This document shows positions 49,681 to 60,100 of a stretch of DNA of 64,000 bases, one piece after another. The stretch is taken from contig CALKQS010000008.1 of assembly GCA_937990725.1 (NCBI GenBank), positions 86,888 through 150,887 of the forward strand, written 5' to 3'. This stretch comes from an uncultured Candidatus Saccharibacteria bacterium (GTDB lineage: Bacteria; Patescibacteriota; Saccharimonadia; Saccharimonadales; Saccharimonadaceae). Below the pieces are notes generated by a model that was given only the letters and a program-made list of their open reading frames with translations, was not told the origin of the DNA and did no database searches. The position numbers and the translations under genes were made by a program. The stretch's first letter is position 1, and every line of letters begins with the position of its first letter.

Positions 49681-50863
49681 TGATTTGATTAAAGAGTTGT
49701 GTCCAGGGGGAGTTAAAGTAAAAGAGTTAGGTGATATTGCTGTAGTAAAAACTGGGCAAGCAATTAATAAAACGATGATTCAGAATAGCCCAGGCGATTA
49801 TCCAGTCGTTAATAGTGGTAAAGATCCACTAGGTTATTATAAGAATTATAATACAGAAGATGATCCAATAGGTGTCACTAGCCGTGGTGCTGGCGTAGGC
49901 TCCGTGACATGGTACGAGGGAAGGTATTTTCGTGGCAACTTAAATTATTCAGTTACTATAAAAGAAAAGCGAGAAATAATGAATCGCTATCTATTTCATT
50001 TACTTCTTAATAATCAAAATTCTATTCAAGCCTTGGCTACGTATGATGGAATACCAGCATTAAATGCGAGTAATCTCAAAAAGCTTTCAGTCCCTGTTCC
50101 GCCCCTCGAGGTTCAAAAAGAGATTGTGCGTGTGCTAGACTCGTTTACAGAGCTAGAAGCAGAGCTAGAAGCAGAGCTAGAAGCAGAGCTAGAAGCGAGA
50201 AAGAGGCAGTATGAATACTATCGGAATACGCTCTTGACGTTTGAGGATGATGTGGCGTGGAAGCCGATGGGTGAGGTAGGCGAACTTATACGTGGGAACG
50301 GACTGCAGAAAAAGGATTTTACGGAAGAGGGGTTTCCGTGTATTCATTATGGGCAGATTTATACGTATTATGGCTCAGAGGCGACTAACACAAAATCGTT
50401 TACTTCCGAAGAAGTATTTCAAAAGCTTAAGAAAGCTTTACGAGGAGATGTGCTGATTGCCGGTACGAGTGAAAATATAAATGATATATGTAAACCTTGT
50501 TATTGGAATGGATATGAGACTATTGGGGTTTCTGGTGATATGTTTATTTTTAGACCAAATAAAGATATCAGCGGTAAATATTTGACGTATGTCCTACAAT
50601 CAGACAATTTTATGACTTACAAGCGGAGATATGTTACAGGCACAAAAGTTATACGTTTATCTGCCGATAGTCTTAAGAGGTTTAAAGTCCCTGTCCCATC
50701 TCCCGAAAAGCAAAAGCAAATCGTCTCAATTCTTGATAAATTTGAAAAACTTACCAACGATATTTCTGTTGGTTTGCCGGCGGAGATTGAAGCCCGCCGC
50801 AAGCAATACAAATATTATCGCAATAAATTATTAACATTCAAAGAGTTGGAGTGCTCAAAATGA
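49667..50863 (+). CDS. hsdS: Type I restriction specificity subunit HsdS
   Basis: 398 residues, overlapping the ATPase stop by 14 nt. Two target recognition domains are present: the first about 10-150, ending with LKKLSVPVPPLEVQKEIVRV, and the second about 195-365, ending with RFKVPVPSPEKQKQIVSIL. Each is followed by a conserved helix (RKRQYEYYRNTLLTF and RRKQYKYYRNKLLTF), the usual two-fold plan. The central helix contains four Leu-Glu-Ala-Glu units. The target sequence cannot be predicted by eye. Confidence 0.93.
   Translation: MSKIDDLIKELCPGGVKVKELGDIAVVKTGQAINKTMIQNSPGDYPVVNSGKDPLGYYKNYNTEDDPIGVTSRGAGVGSVTWYEGRYFRGNLNYSVTIKEKREIMNRYLFHLLLNNQNSIQALATYDGIPALNASNLKKLSVPVPPLEVQKEIVRVLDSFTELEAELEAELEAELEARKRQYEYYRNTLLTFEDDVAWKPMGEVGELIRGNGLQKKDFTEEGFPCIHYGQIYTYYGSEATNTKSFTSEEVFQKLKKALRGDVLIAGTSENINDICKPCYWNGYETIGVSGDMFIFRPNKDISGKYLTYVLQSDNFMTYKRRYVTGTKVIRLSADSLKRFKVPVPSPEKQKQIVSILDKFEKLTNDISVGLPAEIEARRKQYKYYRNKLLTFKELECSK
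50149..50196 (+). repeat. Four 12-bp repeats in the HsdS central helix
   Basis: Four exact copies of AGAGCTAGAAGC encode repeated ELEA units between the two recognition domains. In EcoR124I-type enzymes, changing the number of 4-residue repeats at this place changes the spacer length of the target. Confidence 0.93.
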
Positions 50864-53643
50864 AATATGATGTGATTGCTGAAAATAGCGACAGCACCGT
50901 CGTCAGCGACTACGTCTCGTCGTATCAGCGGGCGACGAGCTACCAGAGCGAGGCAGAACTAGAGCAGGAATTAATTAAGCAATTGCAGGCGCAGGCGTAT
51001 GAATATTTGCCGATCAAGAGTGAGAGTGATTTGATACAGAATCTGCGCACGCAGCTGGAGAAGCTGAACGACTGCACATTTACCGATGCTGAGTGGAAGC
51101 GGTTCTTCGCGGAGCGGATCGCTAATGGCAATGAAGATATCGCCGACAAGACCTTCAAGATCCAGGAAGACAGTACGCAATTATTGCAACGCGATAACGG
51201 CGAGGTAATTAATATTCGCCTGCTAGATAAAACCAATATTCACAAGAACTGCCTGCAGGTCATCAATCAATACGAGGTGTCGAGCGCACGGGATAACCGT
51301 TACGACGTGACGCTACTGGTGAATGGTTTGCCGCTGGTGCATATCGAACTAAAAAGGCGCGGTGTGCCCTTGCAAGAAGCGTTCAACCAAATTAATCGCT
51401 ACCAGCGGGATAGTTTTTGGGCGGGCAGTGGGCTGTTTGAATACGTTCAGCTATTTGTGATCAGTAACGGCACTCATACAAAATACTACAGTAATACGAC
51501 GCGCTGGCAGCATATCAATGAGGCGGGTAAATCGGATTCGCGTCGCAGTAAAAAGACCAGTAATAGCTTTGAGTTTACCAGTTGGTGGGCAGATGCTAAT
51601 AATCGCCCGATTACCGATTTGATAGATTTTACGGCGACCTTTTTGTCTAAGCATACGCTACTGAACGTGCTAACGAAGTATTGCGTATTTACCAGCGATA
51701 AATTATTGCTGGTGATGCGCCCATACCAGATCGTGGCGACTGAGCGTATCTTGAATCGCATCCAGATTGCCACAAATTACAAAAAGCTTGGTACAATTGA
51801 GGCTGGCGGTTATGTGTGGCATACGACAGGTAGTGGCAAGACGTTGACGAGTTTTAAGACAGCTCAGCTGACGAGTAAGTTGGACTACGTTGATAAAGTG
51901 CTTTTTGTGGTTGATCGTAAAGACCTCGACTACCAGACTATGAAAGAATACGACAAGTTCCAGGAGGGCGCAGCAAATAGCAATACCAGCACGCGGGTTT
52001 TGACGAGGCAACTGGGCGATCCAAATGCTAAGATTATCATTACGACCATCCAGAAGCTCGATACATTCATCAAGCGCAATCAAGGACACAAGGCTTTTGA
52101 TGATCACATAGTTATCATCTTTGACGAGTGCCACCGTTCGCAATTTGGCGATATGCACCATGCTATTACTAAAAGTTTTCGTAATTATCATTTGTTTGGT
52201 TTTACTGGTACGCCGATATTTGCTGATAATGCGTCTAGTGGCGGGCGAGTTGATCTACGGACCACCGAGCAGGCGTTTGGTGATAAACTGCATACCTACA
52301 CCATAGTTGATGCGATTACTGATAAGAATGTGTTGCCGTTTCGGATTGACTACATTCGGACGATTCGCGAGGCGGATGAGGTTGATGACCAACAGAAAGT
52401 GCGAGATATTGATCGCGAGCGGGCATTGAATGCTCCGGAGCGTATTCGTAATGTTGTGCAATATATCCGTGATCATTTTGATCAAAAAACTATGCGCAAC
52501 GCCAAATCGTACGCGTTTACGCGGCTGATGAATGTGCATGAAGTTGCGTCGGCGCGAAACAGAGCGGCAGTTGAAGAAGCGAAAGATAAAATTCGACTAA
52601 GTGGATTTAATTCAATTTTTGCGGTGAGTTCAATTGATACGGCCAAGCTTTATTATAATGAGTTTAAGTGCCAGCAAGCTAGCCTTCCCGAGGTGAGGCG
52701 GCTAAAAATAGCTACAATTTATAGCTACGGAGCCAATGATCCTGATCTAGAAATGGACGGCATGGATGATGAAAATTCGGAACGTACTGATGGGCTTGAT
52801 GTTTCGTCGCGTGATTTTCTGGAGGGCGTAATTCGTGATTATAATGCAACATTTGGCACGAATTATGATACCAGCGCTGAGCGATTTCAGAATTACTATA
52901 AAGACGTGAGTCTGCGGATGAAGAACCGAGAGATTGATGTGTTGATCGTGGTGAATATGTTTTTGACAGGGTTTGATGCCACAACGTTGAATACGCTGTG
53001 GGTTGACAAAAACTTGCGAATGCATGGGTTGATTCAGGCGTATTCGCGGACGAATCGTATCCTTAATTCAATTAAAACCTATGGAAATATCGTGACATTT
53101 CGCAATTTGGAGGATGCGACCAATAAAGCTCTAGCACTTTTTGGCGACAGAGATGCGAAGGGTGTTGTATTGCTGCGTCCTTTCCGGGATTACTATGAGG
53201 GCTATGAAGACGCTGGAAAGAAAACGCCAGGCTATGTTGATTTGATCGCGGAGCTAAAAGATAAATTTCCAGTGGGCGAGATGATTACTGGTGAGCAAGA
53301 ACAAAAGGAATTTGTGAAGCTATATGGTGCAATCCTGAGGCTGAAGAATATTCTGTCTAGCTTCGACGAGTTTATTGGCCAAGAGATTTTGAGCCAGCGA
53401 GATGTGCAAGATTATCACAGCATGTACATTGACCTCTACAATGAACTGCGGCCGAAATCTGATGAGAGTAAGGAGAATATCAATGACGATTTGGTGTTTG
53501 AGATGGAACTGATCAAGCAGGTTGAAATAAATATTGATTACATCCTGGAATTGATTCGGCAGTATCACGATAGCCATTTGAACAATAAAGAGATTTTAGT
53601 CGATATTAATAAAGCCGAGAGTTGCGTAATAAAAAGGATTTGA
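50860..53643 (+). CDS. hsdR: Type I restriction endonuclease HsdR, main part
   Basis: 927 residues from ATG 50860, which overlaps the hsdS stop as ATGA. The N-terminal nuclease domain shows NRYDVTLLVNGLPLVHIELK, with Asp and Glu-x-Lys of the PD-(D/E)xK site. The helicase motor has GGYVWHTTGSGKTLTSFKTA, IIFDECHRSQFGD and GFTGTPIFAD, and later motifs FLTGFDATTLNTLWVDKNL and QAYSRTNRI. The reading frame ends early at 53643 after a tail that does not fit the family. The real C-terminal domain continues in another frame. The enzyme translocates DNA and cuts at a distance when intact. Confidence 0.9.
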   Translation: MKYDVIAENSDSTVVSDYVSSYQRATSYQSEAELEQELIKQLQAQAYEYLPIKSESDLIQNLRTQLEKLNDCTFTDAEWKRFFAERIANGNEDIADKTFKIQEDSTQLLQRDNGEVINIRLLDKTNIHKNCLQVINQYEVSSARDNRYDVTLLVNGLPLVHIELKRRGVPLQEAFNQINRYQRDSFWAGSGLFEYVQLFVISNGTHTKYYSNTTRWQHINEAGKSDSRRSKKTSNSFEFTSWWADANNRPITDLIDFTATFLSKHTLLNVLTKYCVFTSDKLLLVMRPYQIVATERILNRIQIATNYKKLGTIEAGGYVWHTTGSGKTLTSFKTAQLTSKLDYVDKVLFVVDRKDLDYQTMKEYDKFQEGAANSNTSTRVLTRQLGDPNAKIIITTIQKLDTFIKRNQGHKAFDDHIVIIFDECHRSQFGDMHHAITKSFRNYHLFGFTGTPIFADNASSGGRVDLRTTEQAFGDKLHTYTIVDAITDKNVLPFRIDYIRTIREADEVDDQQKVRDIDRERALNAPERIRNVVQYIRDHFDQKTMRNAKSYAFTRLMNVHEVASARNRAAVEEAKDKIRLSGFNSIFAVSSIDTAKLYYNEFKCQQASLPEVRRLKIATIYSYGANDPDLEMDGMDDENSERTDGLDVSSRDFLEGVIRDYNATFGTNYDTSAERFQNYYKDVSLRMKNREIDVLIVVNMFLTGFDATTLNTLWVDKNLRMHGLIQAYSRTNRILNSIKTYGNIVTFRNLEDATNKALALFGDRDAKGVVLLRPFRDYYEGYEDAGKKTPGYVDLIAELKDKFPVGEMITGEQEQKEFVKLYGAILRLKNILSSFDEFIGQEILSQRDVQDYHSMYIDLYNELRPKSDESKENINDDLVFEMELIKQVEINIDYILELIRQYHDSHLNNKEILVDINKAESCVIKRI

Positions 53644-53963
53644 TCGAGCAATTTATCACCTCGCTTACCGTTGATAGTTCGGTTGACGGTGATTGGCAGG
53701 AGTTTGTAAAATCAAGGAAAATCAAAGAACTAGACCAGATTATTGATGATGAGAAATTAGATAAAAAAGCGACGTATACGTTTGTTGAAGATGCTTTTCG
53801 CGACGGATACATACAATCAACCGGCACAGGTCTATCGCGGATACTGCCACCCATGTCGCGTTTTTCGCCTAGTGGAGAGCGTAGCAAAAAACGTGAAACA
53901 GTGCTGGAAAAATTGAGAGATTTCTTTGATCGATTCTTTGATGTTTCAAGCGGGAAGTTGTGA
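53622..53963 (+). pseudogene. hsdR: HsdR C-terminal domain, separated by a frameshift
   Basis: From the TTG at 53622 this frame reads LRNKKDLIEQFI, then FVEDAFRDGYIQSTGTGLSR, ILPPMSRF and a basic amphipathic end, which is the typical final domain of HsdR that docks to HsdM. It is offset from the main frame. One missing base near 53620-53623 (AGTTGCG where AGTTTGCG would read through) would join them. Whether translation restarts here is unknown; the junction is not a usual start site. Confidence 0.8.
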
Positions 53964-54011
53964 GGATGACATGACTTTATAAAAATACAATAAGTATAGG
54001 AATATTAAGTT

Positions 54012-54503
54012 ATGACTTCAGCAGGAAATGAATTTTATTGGGGTATTGTTGTTGCATCGTTGGCATACCTGGTAAAGAATTTTGTGTTTGACCAAATATT
54101 GGAATACCAGAGAGTAAAAGGAAGAATTCGGAATCGTTTGCGATACTATGCAAATGTTATTCATAGTACTAACCTAAATGAAAAGTTTATACAGGAAGTG
54201 CGGTCAGAATTTCGGCAGTTGAGCTGTGATTTAGAAGAGAAATACTTTGCTGTTTTTATATTGGTAAGGCTAAAAGTTGTTCATTGGTTATTTGGGCTAC
54301 CGTCGAAAAAAGATGTTATTGAAGCTGCCAAGAGTCTCATCTATTTATCAAATAGTGTTGGTGATAAAGGTGAAAACCGTGAAAGTCCTGTAAAACTTCA
54401 AGAGGAAGTTGATAAAGTAAAGGATCTTTTGTCAATAGGAAGTAGTGAGAATATAGTTGATAATATACGAAGATTCTTTAAAAGAAAAGGTGAAACTTCT
54501 TAA
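54012..54503 (+). CDS. Hypothetical membrane-anchored protein at RM locus end
   Basis: 163 residues. One hydrophobic segment near the N-terminus (FYWGIVVASLAYLVKNFVFD) precedes a basic helical region (EYQRVKGRIRNRLRYYANVI). A second weak hydrophobic patch is near 78-93, and the tail is charged and ends FFKRKGE. No family was recognised. AT-rich composition ties it to the restriction locus. It could be an accessory defence protein or a cargo gene. A TACAAT-like element lies about 25 nt upstream. Confidence 0.6.
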   Translation: MTSAGNEFYWGIVVASLAYLVKNFVFDQILEYQRVKGRIRNRLRYYANVIHSTNLNEKFIQEVRSEFRQLSCDLEEKYFAVFILVRLKVVHWLFGLPSKKDVIEAAKSLIYLSNSVGDKGENRESPVKLQEEVDKVKDLLSIGSSENIVDNIRRFFKRKGETS

Positions 54504-54505
54504 CC

Positions 54506-54739
54506 ATGAAAATCCCCGCCACAATCAAACCCAACTCCCGCCACCGCGAAGAAGTCGTGGTGGGTAGCGACGGCGTGTATATCATCTACACTAAAGCGCC
54601 GGCGATTGAGGGACGGGCGAATGCGGCGGCCATTAAGCTGCTAGCTAAATATTTTGGCGTGCCGCAGTCGGGGGTAAAGCTAGTGCGTGGGGCGACATCG
54701 AAGCATAAGGTGTTTAATATCGATAACGCAGTTCAATAA
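54506..54739 (+). CDS. DUF167 (YggU) family protein
   Basis: 77 residues. The family pattern is clear: MKIPATIKPNSRHREEVVVG, then YIIYTKAPAIEGRANAAAIK, LLAKYFGV and VKLVRGATSKHKVF. These small proteins are widely conserved, with unknown function. It follows the hypothetical gene by 2 nt, but its GC content is like the core genome, so the island probably ends here. Confidence 0.88.
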   Translation: MKIPATIKPNSRHREEVVVGSDGVYIIYTKAPAIEGRANAAAIKLLAKYFGVPQSGVKLVRGATSKHKVFNIDNAVQ

Positions 54740-55073
54740 AATACATGTCTGATTGGGCACAGAGTACCCAACAAAAAATGACAATATAGCTTTTGTAAAC
54801 AGTACATCGCCAAGAATTCTGGTGCGCATAATGTATACAAGAAAAGTGAGACGTTATAAAACGCTGGAACGTAAGTTGCCGAATAGCTGCTTCTTTCTTC
54901 TGCAAGAACCTGCCTTGTCTTACCTCACTGGATAAAGCGATGATAACACCATCATTAATCCGAGTAAGTATTTCATTACGGTGCATTAATCTGCTTTTGC
55001 AATGCCGACGTGTATAAGCGTAGGAAAGAAGGGCAAGACACTCAAAAAAATCTTAATATTCAGGTGTATATTC
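54740..55073. other. Intergenic region between the DUF167 and deacetylase genes
   Basis: About 330 bases between convergent genes. TTGGG (54753-54757) and CCCAA (54767-54771) form a weak hairpin followed by A-runs. No gene is supported: the short frames lack start signals. Confidence 0.4.
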
Positions 55074-56588
55074 CTACGGATAATTAACACCTGGTGCAGT
55101 CTTGCCCAGCAGTGCCTGCACGGTGACGAAGCGATAGCCTTGCTGTTTGAGTGTGCTGAGGATGCACGGTACGGCATTCACAGAGGTGGGGTGGATATCG
55201 TGCATGAGGATGATGGCACCTGGCCGTGCACCAGCAACGGCACGATTGCAGACGATGGTGCTGTTGCGATCGGCCCAGTCGCGCGTATCAACCGACCACA
55301 AGATGGAGGCCATACCGCGCTGGCGTAGCTGCTCGAGGACGACGCTATTCACTGCGCCATATGGTGGACGCATGATAGTGGGCGCGGTGCCTGTTGCTTG
55401 AGTAATAGCACTGTTGGTGCGGTCGAGCTCGCTGCCGATTGCTTCTGCACTATACTGCGGCAGCACCGGATGGCTCCACGAGTGATTACCGAGCTGGTGG
55501 CCACTGGTGTGGATGCGGCGCGCGACGTCAGCACGGGCTGCAACTTTGCTGCCAATCATGAAGAATGTGCCTTTTGCACCATACTGGTCTAGGGTGTCAA
55601 GCAGCTCATTGGTATATGGCCCAGGTCCATCGTCGAAGGTGAGGGCGATGCAGGCTTGAGCGCAGGACGCAGAGGGCGCTGGTGCGGCTGGTGCAGGGGT
55701 AGCAATTGGTTTGGGCTGCGGCTTGGGCAGGGCAGGAATGGTGGCAATTTGCCGTGCCTGGGTGGTTTGCAGTGCGGCGAGGATACTCGTGAAGGGGAGA
55801 GAGATCGTCATTGTGCCATACGATGACGGCACGAGTGCAGCTTGGCTAAAGGGCCAGGCAAGCGTATTGTCATTAGTGATAACGAAGTTGGTGAGTGCGT
55901 CTTCTGTGACCATTTCGCCAAGATCGACGGCTGGCTGCTGGCGCTCGGCAATTGTTGCCGCAACGGAGCGCTGCGCAGCATCAATGACGGTGCGGAGGTG
56001 TGCGGTATTGCCACCAACGAGGTCGCGTAGGGTGATAGCCGCACCCGTCTGCTTGTTGAATGTCCAAAATCGGGTAAAGCTGGCGGGGTGAGCACCGTGG
56101 GTGTCTTGGTTAGCCTGGATAATAACGGATAGAGCAGTATTGGTATTGTGGGTAATTTGGTAGCTAATTGCCTCAGTCATTGGTCGATGGAAGGTGCGGC
56201 CGGCCGCGACGCTTTGGCGAAACTCATGATCGAGCTGGTCGATGGCGCTCGCGATAGTAGTGTCGACTGTGTTATTGCCTGTCAGTGGATATTCGAGCGA
56301 AGCTTTTTCTTTAGCAGAGGTGCGGCTGACCAGCTTCGAGCGGATGCCTTGGTAGTGCGAATCGACGAAGGAGTATTTCTCGTCTGTTTTGTCGGTTGTG
56401 CGTGCGGCTGGTGGGGAAGGCTGCGGTGCAGCAGGGCGCACCACATGGACGACAATAAGGGTAACAACGAGGCCACATAATGCACAGGCAAGTAGCGCAA
56501 GCAAGATAACCATGCGCCGCCGCGCTTGCGTGCAGCGCTGTTGGTGTCGCTGCAAACGCGATGCTGGTGAGGGAGATTCATGCTCCAT
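55074..56588 (-). CDS. Polysaccharide (peptidoglycan) deacetylase, PdaC-like
   Basis: 504 residues. A short basic N-terminus and one helix (VILLALLACALCGLVVTLIVV) precede a DUF3298/RsiV-like domain (about 95-270, for example FTRFWTFNKQTGAAITLRDL). The NodB deacetylase domain (about 305-495) has motifs CIALTFDDGPGPY, QLGNHSWSHPVLP, MRPPYGAVN, SVDTRDWADR and IILMHDIHPTS, with the Asp and two His metal ligands present. This order is that of PdaC-type N-acetylmuramic/glucosamine deacetylases that modify the wall and give lysozyme resistance. It acts outside the membrane. The start follows a -10 box by 6 nt. Confidence 0.9.
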   Translation of the reverse strand: MEHESPSPASRLQRHQQRCTQARRRMVILLALLACALCGLVVTLIVVHVVRPAAPQPSPPAARTTDKTDEKYSFVDSHYQGIRSKLVSRTSAKEKASLEYPLTGNNTVDTTIASAIDQLDHEFRQSVAAGRTFHRPMTEAISYQITHNTNTALSVIIQANQDTHGAHPASFTRFWTFNKQTGAAITLRDLVGGNTAHLRTVIDAAQRSVAATIAERQQPAVDLGEMVTEDALTNFVITNDNTLAWPFSQAALVPSSYGTMTISLPFTSILAALQTTQARQIATIPALPKPQPKPIATPAPAAPAPSASCAQACIALTFDDGPGPYTNELLDTLDQYGAKGTFFMIGSKVAARADVARRIHTSGHQLGNHSWSHPVLPQYSAEAIGSELDRTNSAITQATGTAPTIMRPPYGAVNSVVLEQLRQRGMASILWSVDTRDWADRNSTIVCNRAVAGARPGAIILMHDIHPTSVNAVPCILSTLKQQGYRFVTVQALLGKTAPGVNYP

Positions 56589-56594
56589 AACGCT

Positions 56595-56600
56595 AGTATA
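56595..56600 (-). promoter_or_regulatory. -10 box of leaderless deacetylase gene
   Basis: Minus-strand TATACT, 6 nt before the ATG at 56588. Confidence 0.65.
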
Positions 56601-56689
56601 GCAAAATAATGAGCATAAGCGCCATAGATATGATGATTATGCTCACATCTATTGCACCAGCGCAGCCTATGGTATAATTTAGGCAGAAT

Positions 56690-57118
56690 ATGGGACCACA
56701 ACAGCCGCGATTCAATAGTTTTCCTGAGCAGCCTCGGGCAAACAACCAGAATATCTACCGTTCGCCAGCGCCTCAGGCGCATGAGCGGCTTCCTGCGCTC
56801 ATGCCCGAGCGTCGGAGCGAGCAACAGCCCGCTGACACGCATGAAATGATGCCGATGGTCTCGCAGAGCCTCACGCTGCCAGCTCTGCCTACCACGGTTA
56901 TTGCTGCGCCACAGCCCGACCCGGATACAACCGTCACGGCTGCTCCTGCAACTGCTGCAGACGAAGATCTGATCGAGAAAGATTGGGTTATCAAGCTCAA
57001 GCAGATCATTAAGGACACTCAAGACGACCCCTATCAGCGCGAGCAGCAGGTCAGTGCTCTGCAGCGCGACTATATCTACAAACGCTATGGGCGCAAAATT
57101 GGCGCAACGGAGAACTAG
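56690..57118 (+). CDS. Hypothetical protein preceding the VirD4-like ATPase
   Basis: 142 residues. The first 90 are disordered, rich in Pro, Gln and Ala. A C-terminal helical piece follows (DWVIKLKQIIKDTQDDPYQR, then QQVSALQRDYIYKRYGRKIG). A TATAAT (56673-56678) lies 11 nt before the ATG. The stop abuts the start of the large ATPase gene, so they are one operon and the protein may be a partner or adaptor of the ATPase. No family was recognised. Confidence 0.7.
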   Translation: MGPQQPRFNSFPEQPRANNQNIYRSPAPQAHERLPALMPERRSEQQPADTHEMMPMVSQSLTLPALPTTVIAAPQPDPDTTVTAAPATAADEDLIEKDWVIKLKQIIKDTQDDPYQREQQVSALQRDYIYKRYGRKIGATEN

Positions 57119-60100
57119 ATGAATACCGTCACCACATTCATTATTGTTTTTGGCTCGGCTGGCCTTATTCTTATCATCTTGTTTATTGCCTTCATCGTCT
57201 ACCGCAATAGCATGCGCGAGGCCAAGAATTACGAGCGAGGCCTCAAGATGGTGCCGATTCTTATCCATTTGCCGCCCGCTAGTGATGATATCGACGGTGG
57301 TGGGCGCGACAAGCGTGACCTCACAGAAGAAGTGCTGTCGCAGGCCCAAGTGATGTACAACATCATTGCGAGTACCAGCACTAAGGGTTTTATGAGCCGG
57401 ATCTATGGGCAGCGCCATGTGTCATTTGAGATTGTGGCGCGCGAGGGTCTGGTGTATTACTATGCAGTGGTGCCAACAGTGCTGACGGACACAGTGCGCC
57501 AGGCAATTGCTGCAGCTTACCCCTCGGCGCGGCTAGAGGAAGTGTCGGAGCACTCGGTGTTTAGTAAGGTGGGCAAGGCGAGTGGGACGATTGGTGGTGA
57601 GTTTACTCTGCGCAAAGAATTTATTTACCCGATTTCCACCTATATGGAGTCTAAGCGCGATGCGTCGCGGGCGCTGCTTAATGCAGTGTCTTCGGCTGGG
57701 CGCGAGGATGGGGTGGGAATCCAATTTTTGATCCGCCCAGCGTATGAGAAGTGGACGAAACGCTCCATCTCCGCTGCTGAGCAGATTGTCAAAAACAAGG
57801 GTGAGAAAAAGAGTAGCGGCGGCAGTGGCCTCTCGGCGCGTGATGTTATGCAGGCACTATGGAAGCCGCCTGAGGCAAGTGACAAGAAGGAATTCCAAGC
57901 TGAGAAGCCGCTCAGTGCGGTGGAGCAGGCTAAGGTTGATGCTATCCAAGAGAAGATTCGCTACCCCGGCTATGAGGTAATGATCCGTGTGGTGGTGTCG
58001 TCCAACACGGCGGCGCGCTCACAGGTGCTGCTCAAGAATATTGTGGCGGCGTTTGCACTGTTTGATTCGCCGAGCTTTAACGGCTTTAAGTTTAACCTGA
58101 CTAAGAATGTCGATGAGCTCGCGACGGCCTTTATCTTCCGATTCTTCCCACAGGCAAATAGCCGCGATATTCTCAACTCGGTGGAGCTTGCAACCCTCTT
58201 CCATTTGCCAGACCAAAATAGCATTCCTACCTCGCAAGTCAAGCGCCAAATGAGCAAGCAAGTCGATGGCCCAACAGAGGTGATGGAGACGGGGCTGTTG
58301 CTTGGCTACAATGAGTTCCGCGGCGTGCGCAAGCCAATCCGCCTAGCAGACAAAGACCGTCGGCGTCACATCCATATCATTGGTCAGACGGGTGTAGGTA
58401 AGTCGGTCTTGCAAGAGAACTTGGCCTACCAGGATATGCTGGCGGGGCGGGGTTTTGCCTTGGTTGATCCGCACGGTGACCTGGCTGAGGCGCTGCTCGC
58501 CAAGGTGCCGCGTGATCGGGTGGAGGATATTGTCTACTTCGACCCAGGTGATATGAGCAACCCAATTGGTCTTAATATGTTTGAGTTCGACCACCCCGAC
58601 CAAAAGGACTTCTTGGTGCAGGAGGCGATTAACATGCTCTATGGCTTGTACGACCCAGGCCACACCGGTATCGTTGGGCCACGCCTCGAGCACATCTTCC
58701 GTAACTGTGCGTTGCTACTGATGGCTGACCCTGCAGGCGGGACGTTCGTTGACGTACCAAAGCTGCTGGTGGATGAGCAATTCCGCAATGCCAAGCTCAA
58801 ATACGTGACGGATCGGCAGGTGCTGGACTTTTGGACCAAAGAGTTCCCAGCCTCGCAGCGCTCTAACGAAGCTGGTGATTTGATTAGCTGGGTGATCTCC
58901 AAGTTTGGTCCATTTATTAGCAACGATGCAATGCGCAATATTATTGGTCAGACTAAGAGTGGTTTCAACTTCCCTGAGATTATGAACAACAACAAGATCT
59001 TGCTTGTCAACCTCTCCAAAGGTAAGATGGGTGATCTCAACTCGAAGCTGCTTGGTATTATCTTTGTCATGAAGTTTCAGGCGGCTGCGATGGCTCGGGC
59101 CAATATCCCCGAGCACGAGCGCAAGGACTTCACACTCTATGTTGATGAGTTCCAGAACTTTGCCACCGATAGCTTCGAGACGATCCTTAGTGAGGCGCGT
59201 AAGTATCGCTTGAGTTTGGTCTTGGCCAACCAGTTTATGACACAGCTCAAGGAAGAACTGCGCGAGGCGATCCTTGGTAACGTCGGTACAACCATTACCG
59301 GCCGAATTGGTACGACTGATGCAGAGATCATGGTCAAGCGCTACACGCCTGTCTTTACTGCTGAGGACTTGACCAAACTGCCAAACTTCGAGTCCGTCTG
59401 TGTGGCGCAGATTAACGGTACGCCATCAGCACCGTTTAGTATGGCGTGGATCCCGCCAATGGGTGAGCCAAACCAGCAATTGAGCGGTGCCCTCAAGAAG
59501 CTCTCAGCAGCGAAGTATGGCCGGCCACGCGACCAAGTGGAGCGCGATATAGCTGCCCGCATTAGTGTGCAGCAGCCCAGCCAGCCGGCAGCTGGAGCAG
59601 GGCGCCCAGGGGGTGCAGCCGGAGCTGGTGGTGGGTCGTCCTTCCTCGATGAATGGCTTGCAAAGCGTAAGCAGATGAATGCAAAGAAACCGCAATCGGC
59701 GGCAGCACCATCGAGCGCGCCAGCCCCTCGGCCTGGTAGCCCAGCTGCTCAACCAGCTCGGCCACAAACCGTGCCAGCTTCCTCAGTCCAGCCATTGCGT
59801 GCCCAGCCAGCCGTGCCACCAGCGTCTTCGTCCTCTCAGGCGCCACGGCCACAGCCAGCTGGCGCTCCCCGCACTATGCCAAGTCCAAGTATGTCATCTC
59901 CATTGTCGGCTGCTCAGCCTACTCCACCACCATCGCCAGCGGTGCAGGATGCGCTTGATAGGGCGCGCCATGCTGCACGGCCCAATATCCTTGGTGGCCA
60001 GCAGGCCGAGGCGCATGCTCAGTCTGCTCCACCGGTCGCACCATCGCCCGCTCCCAAGCCAACTATGCCATCGCCAGAAGAGCTAGAGCGCGAAGCTTTG

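Noticed and set aside
54820..55073. Small frames between the DUF167 gene and the deacetylase
   Set aside because: They have no promoter, ribosome binding site or protein-like composition.
56282..57418. A 378-codon open frame on the minus strand
   Set aside because: It lies across the deacetylase N-terminus, an intergenic promoter region and the plus-strand ATPase operon, and its translation is low quality (rich in His, Arg, Cys and Trp) with no motifs.
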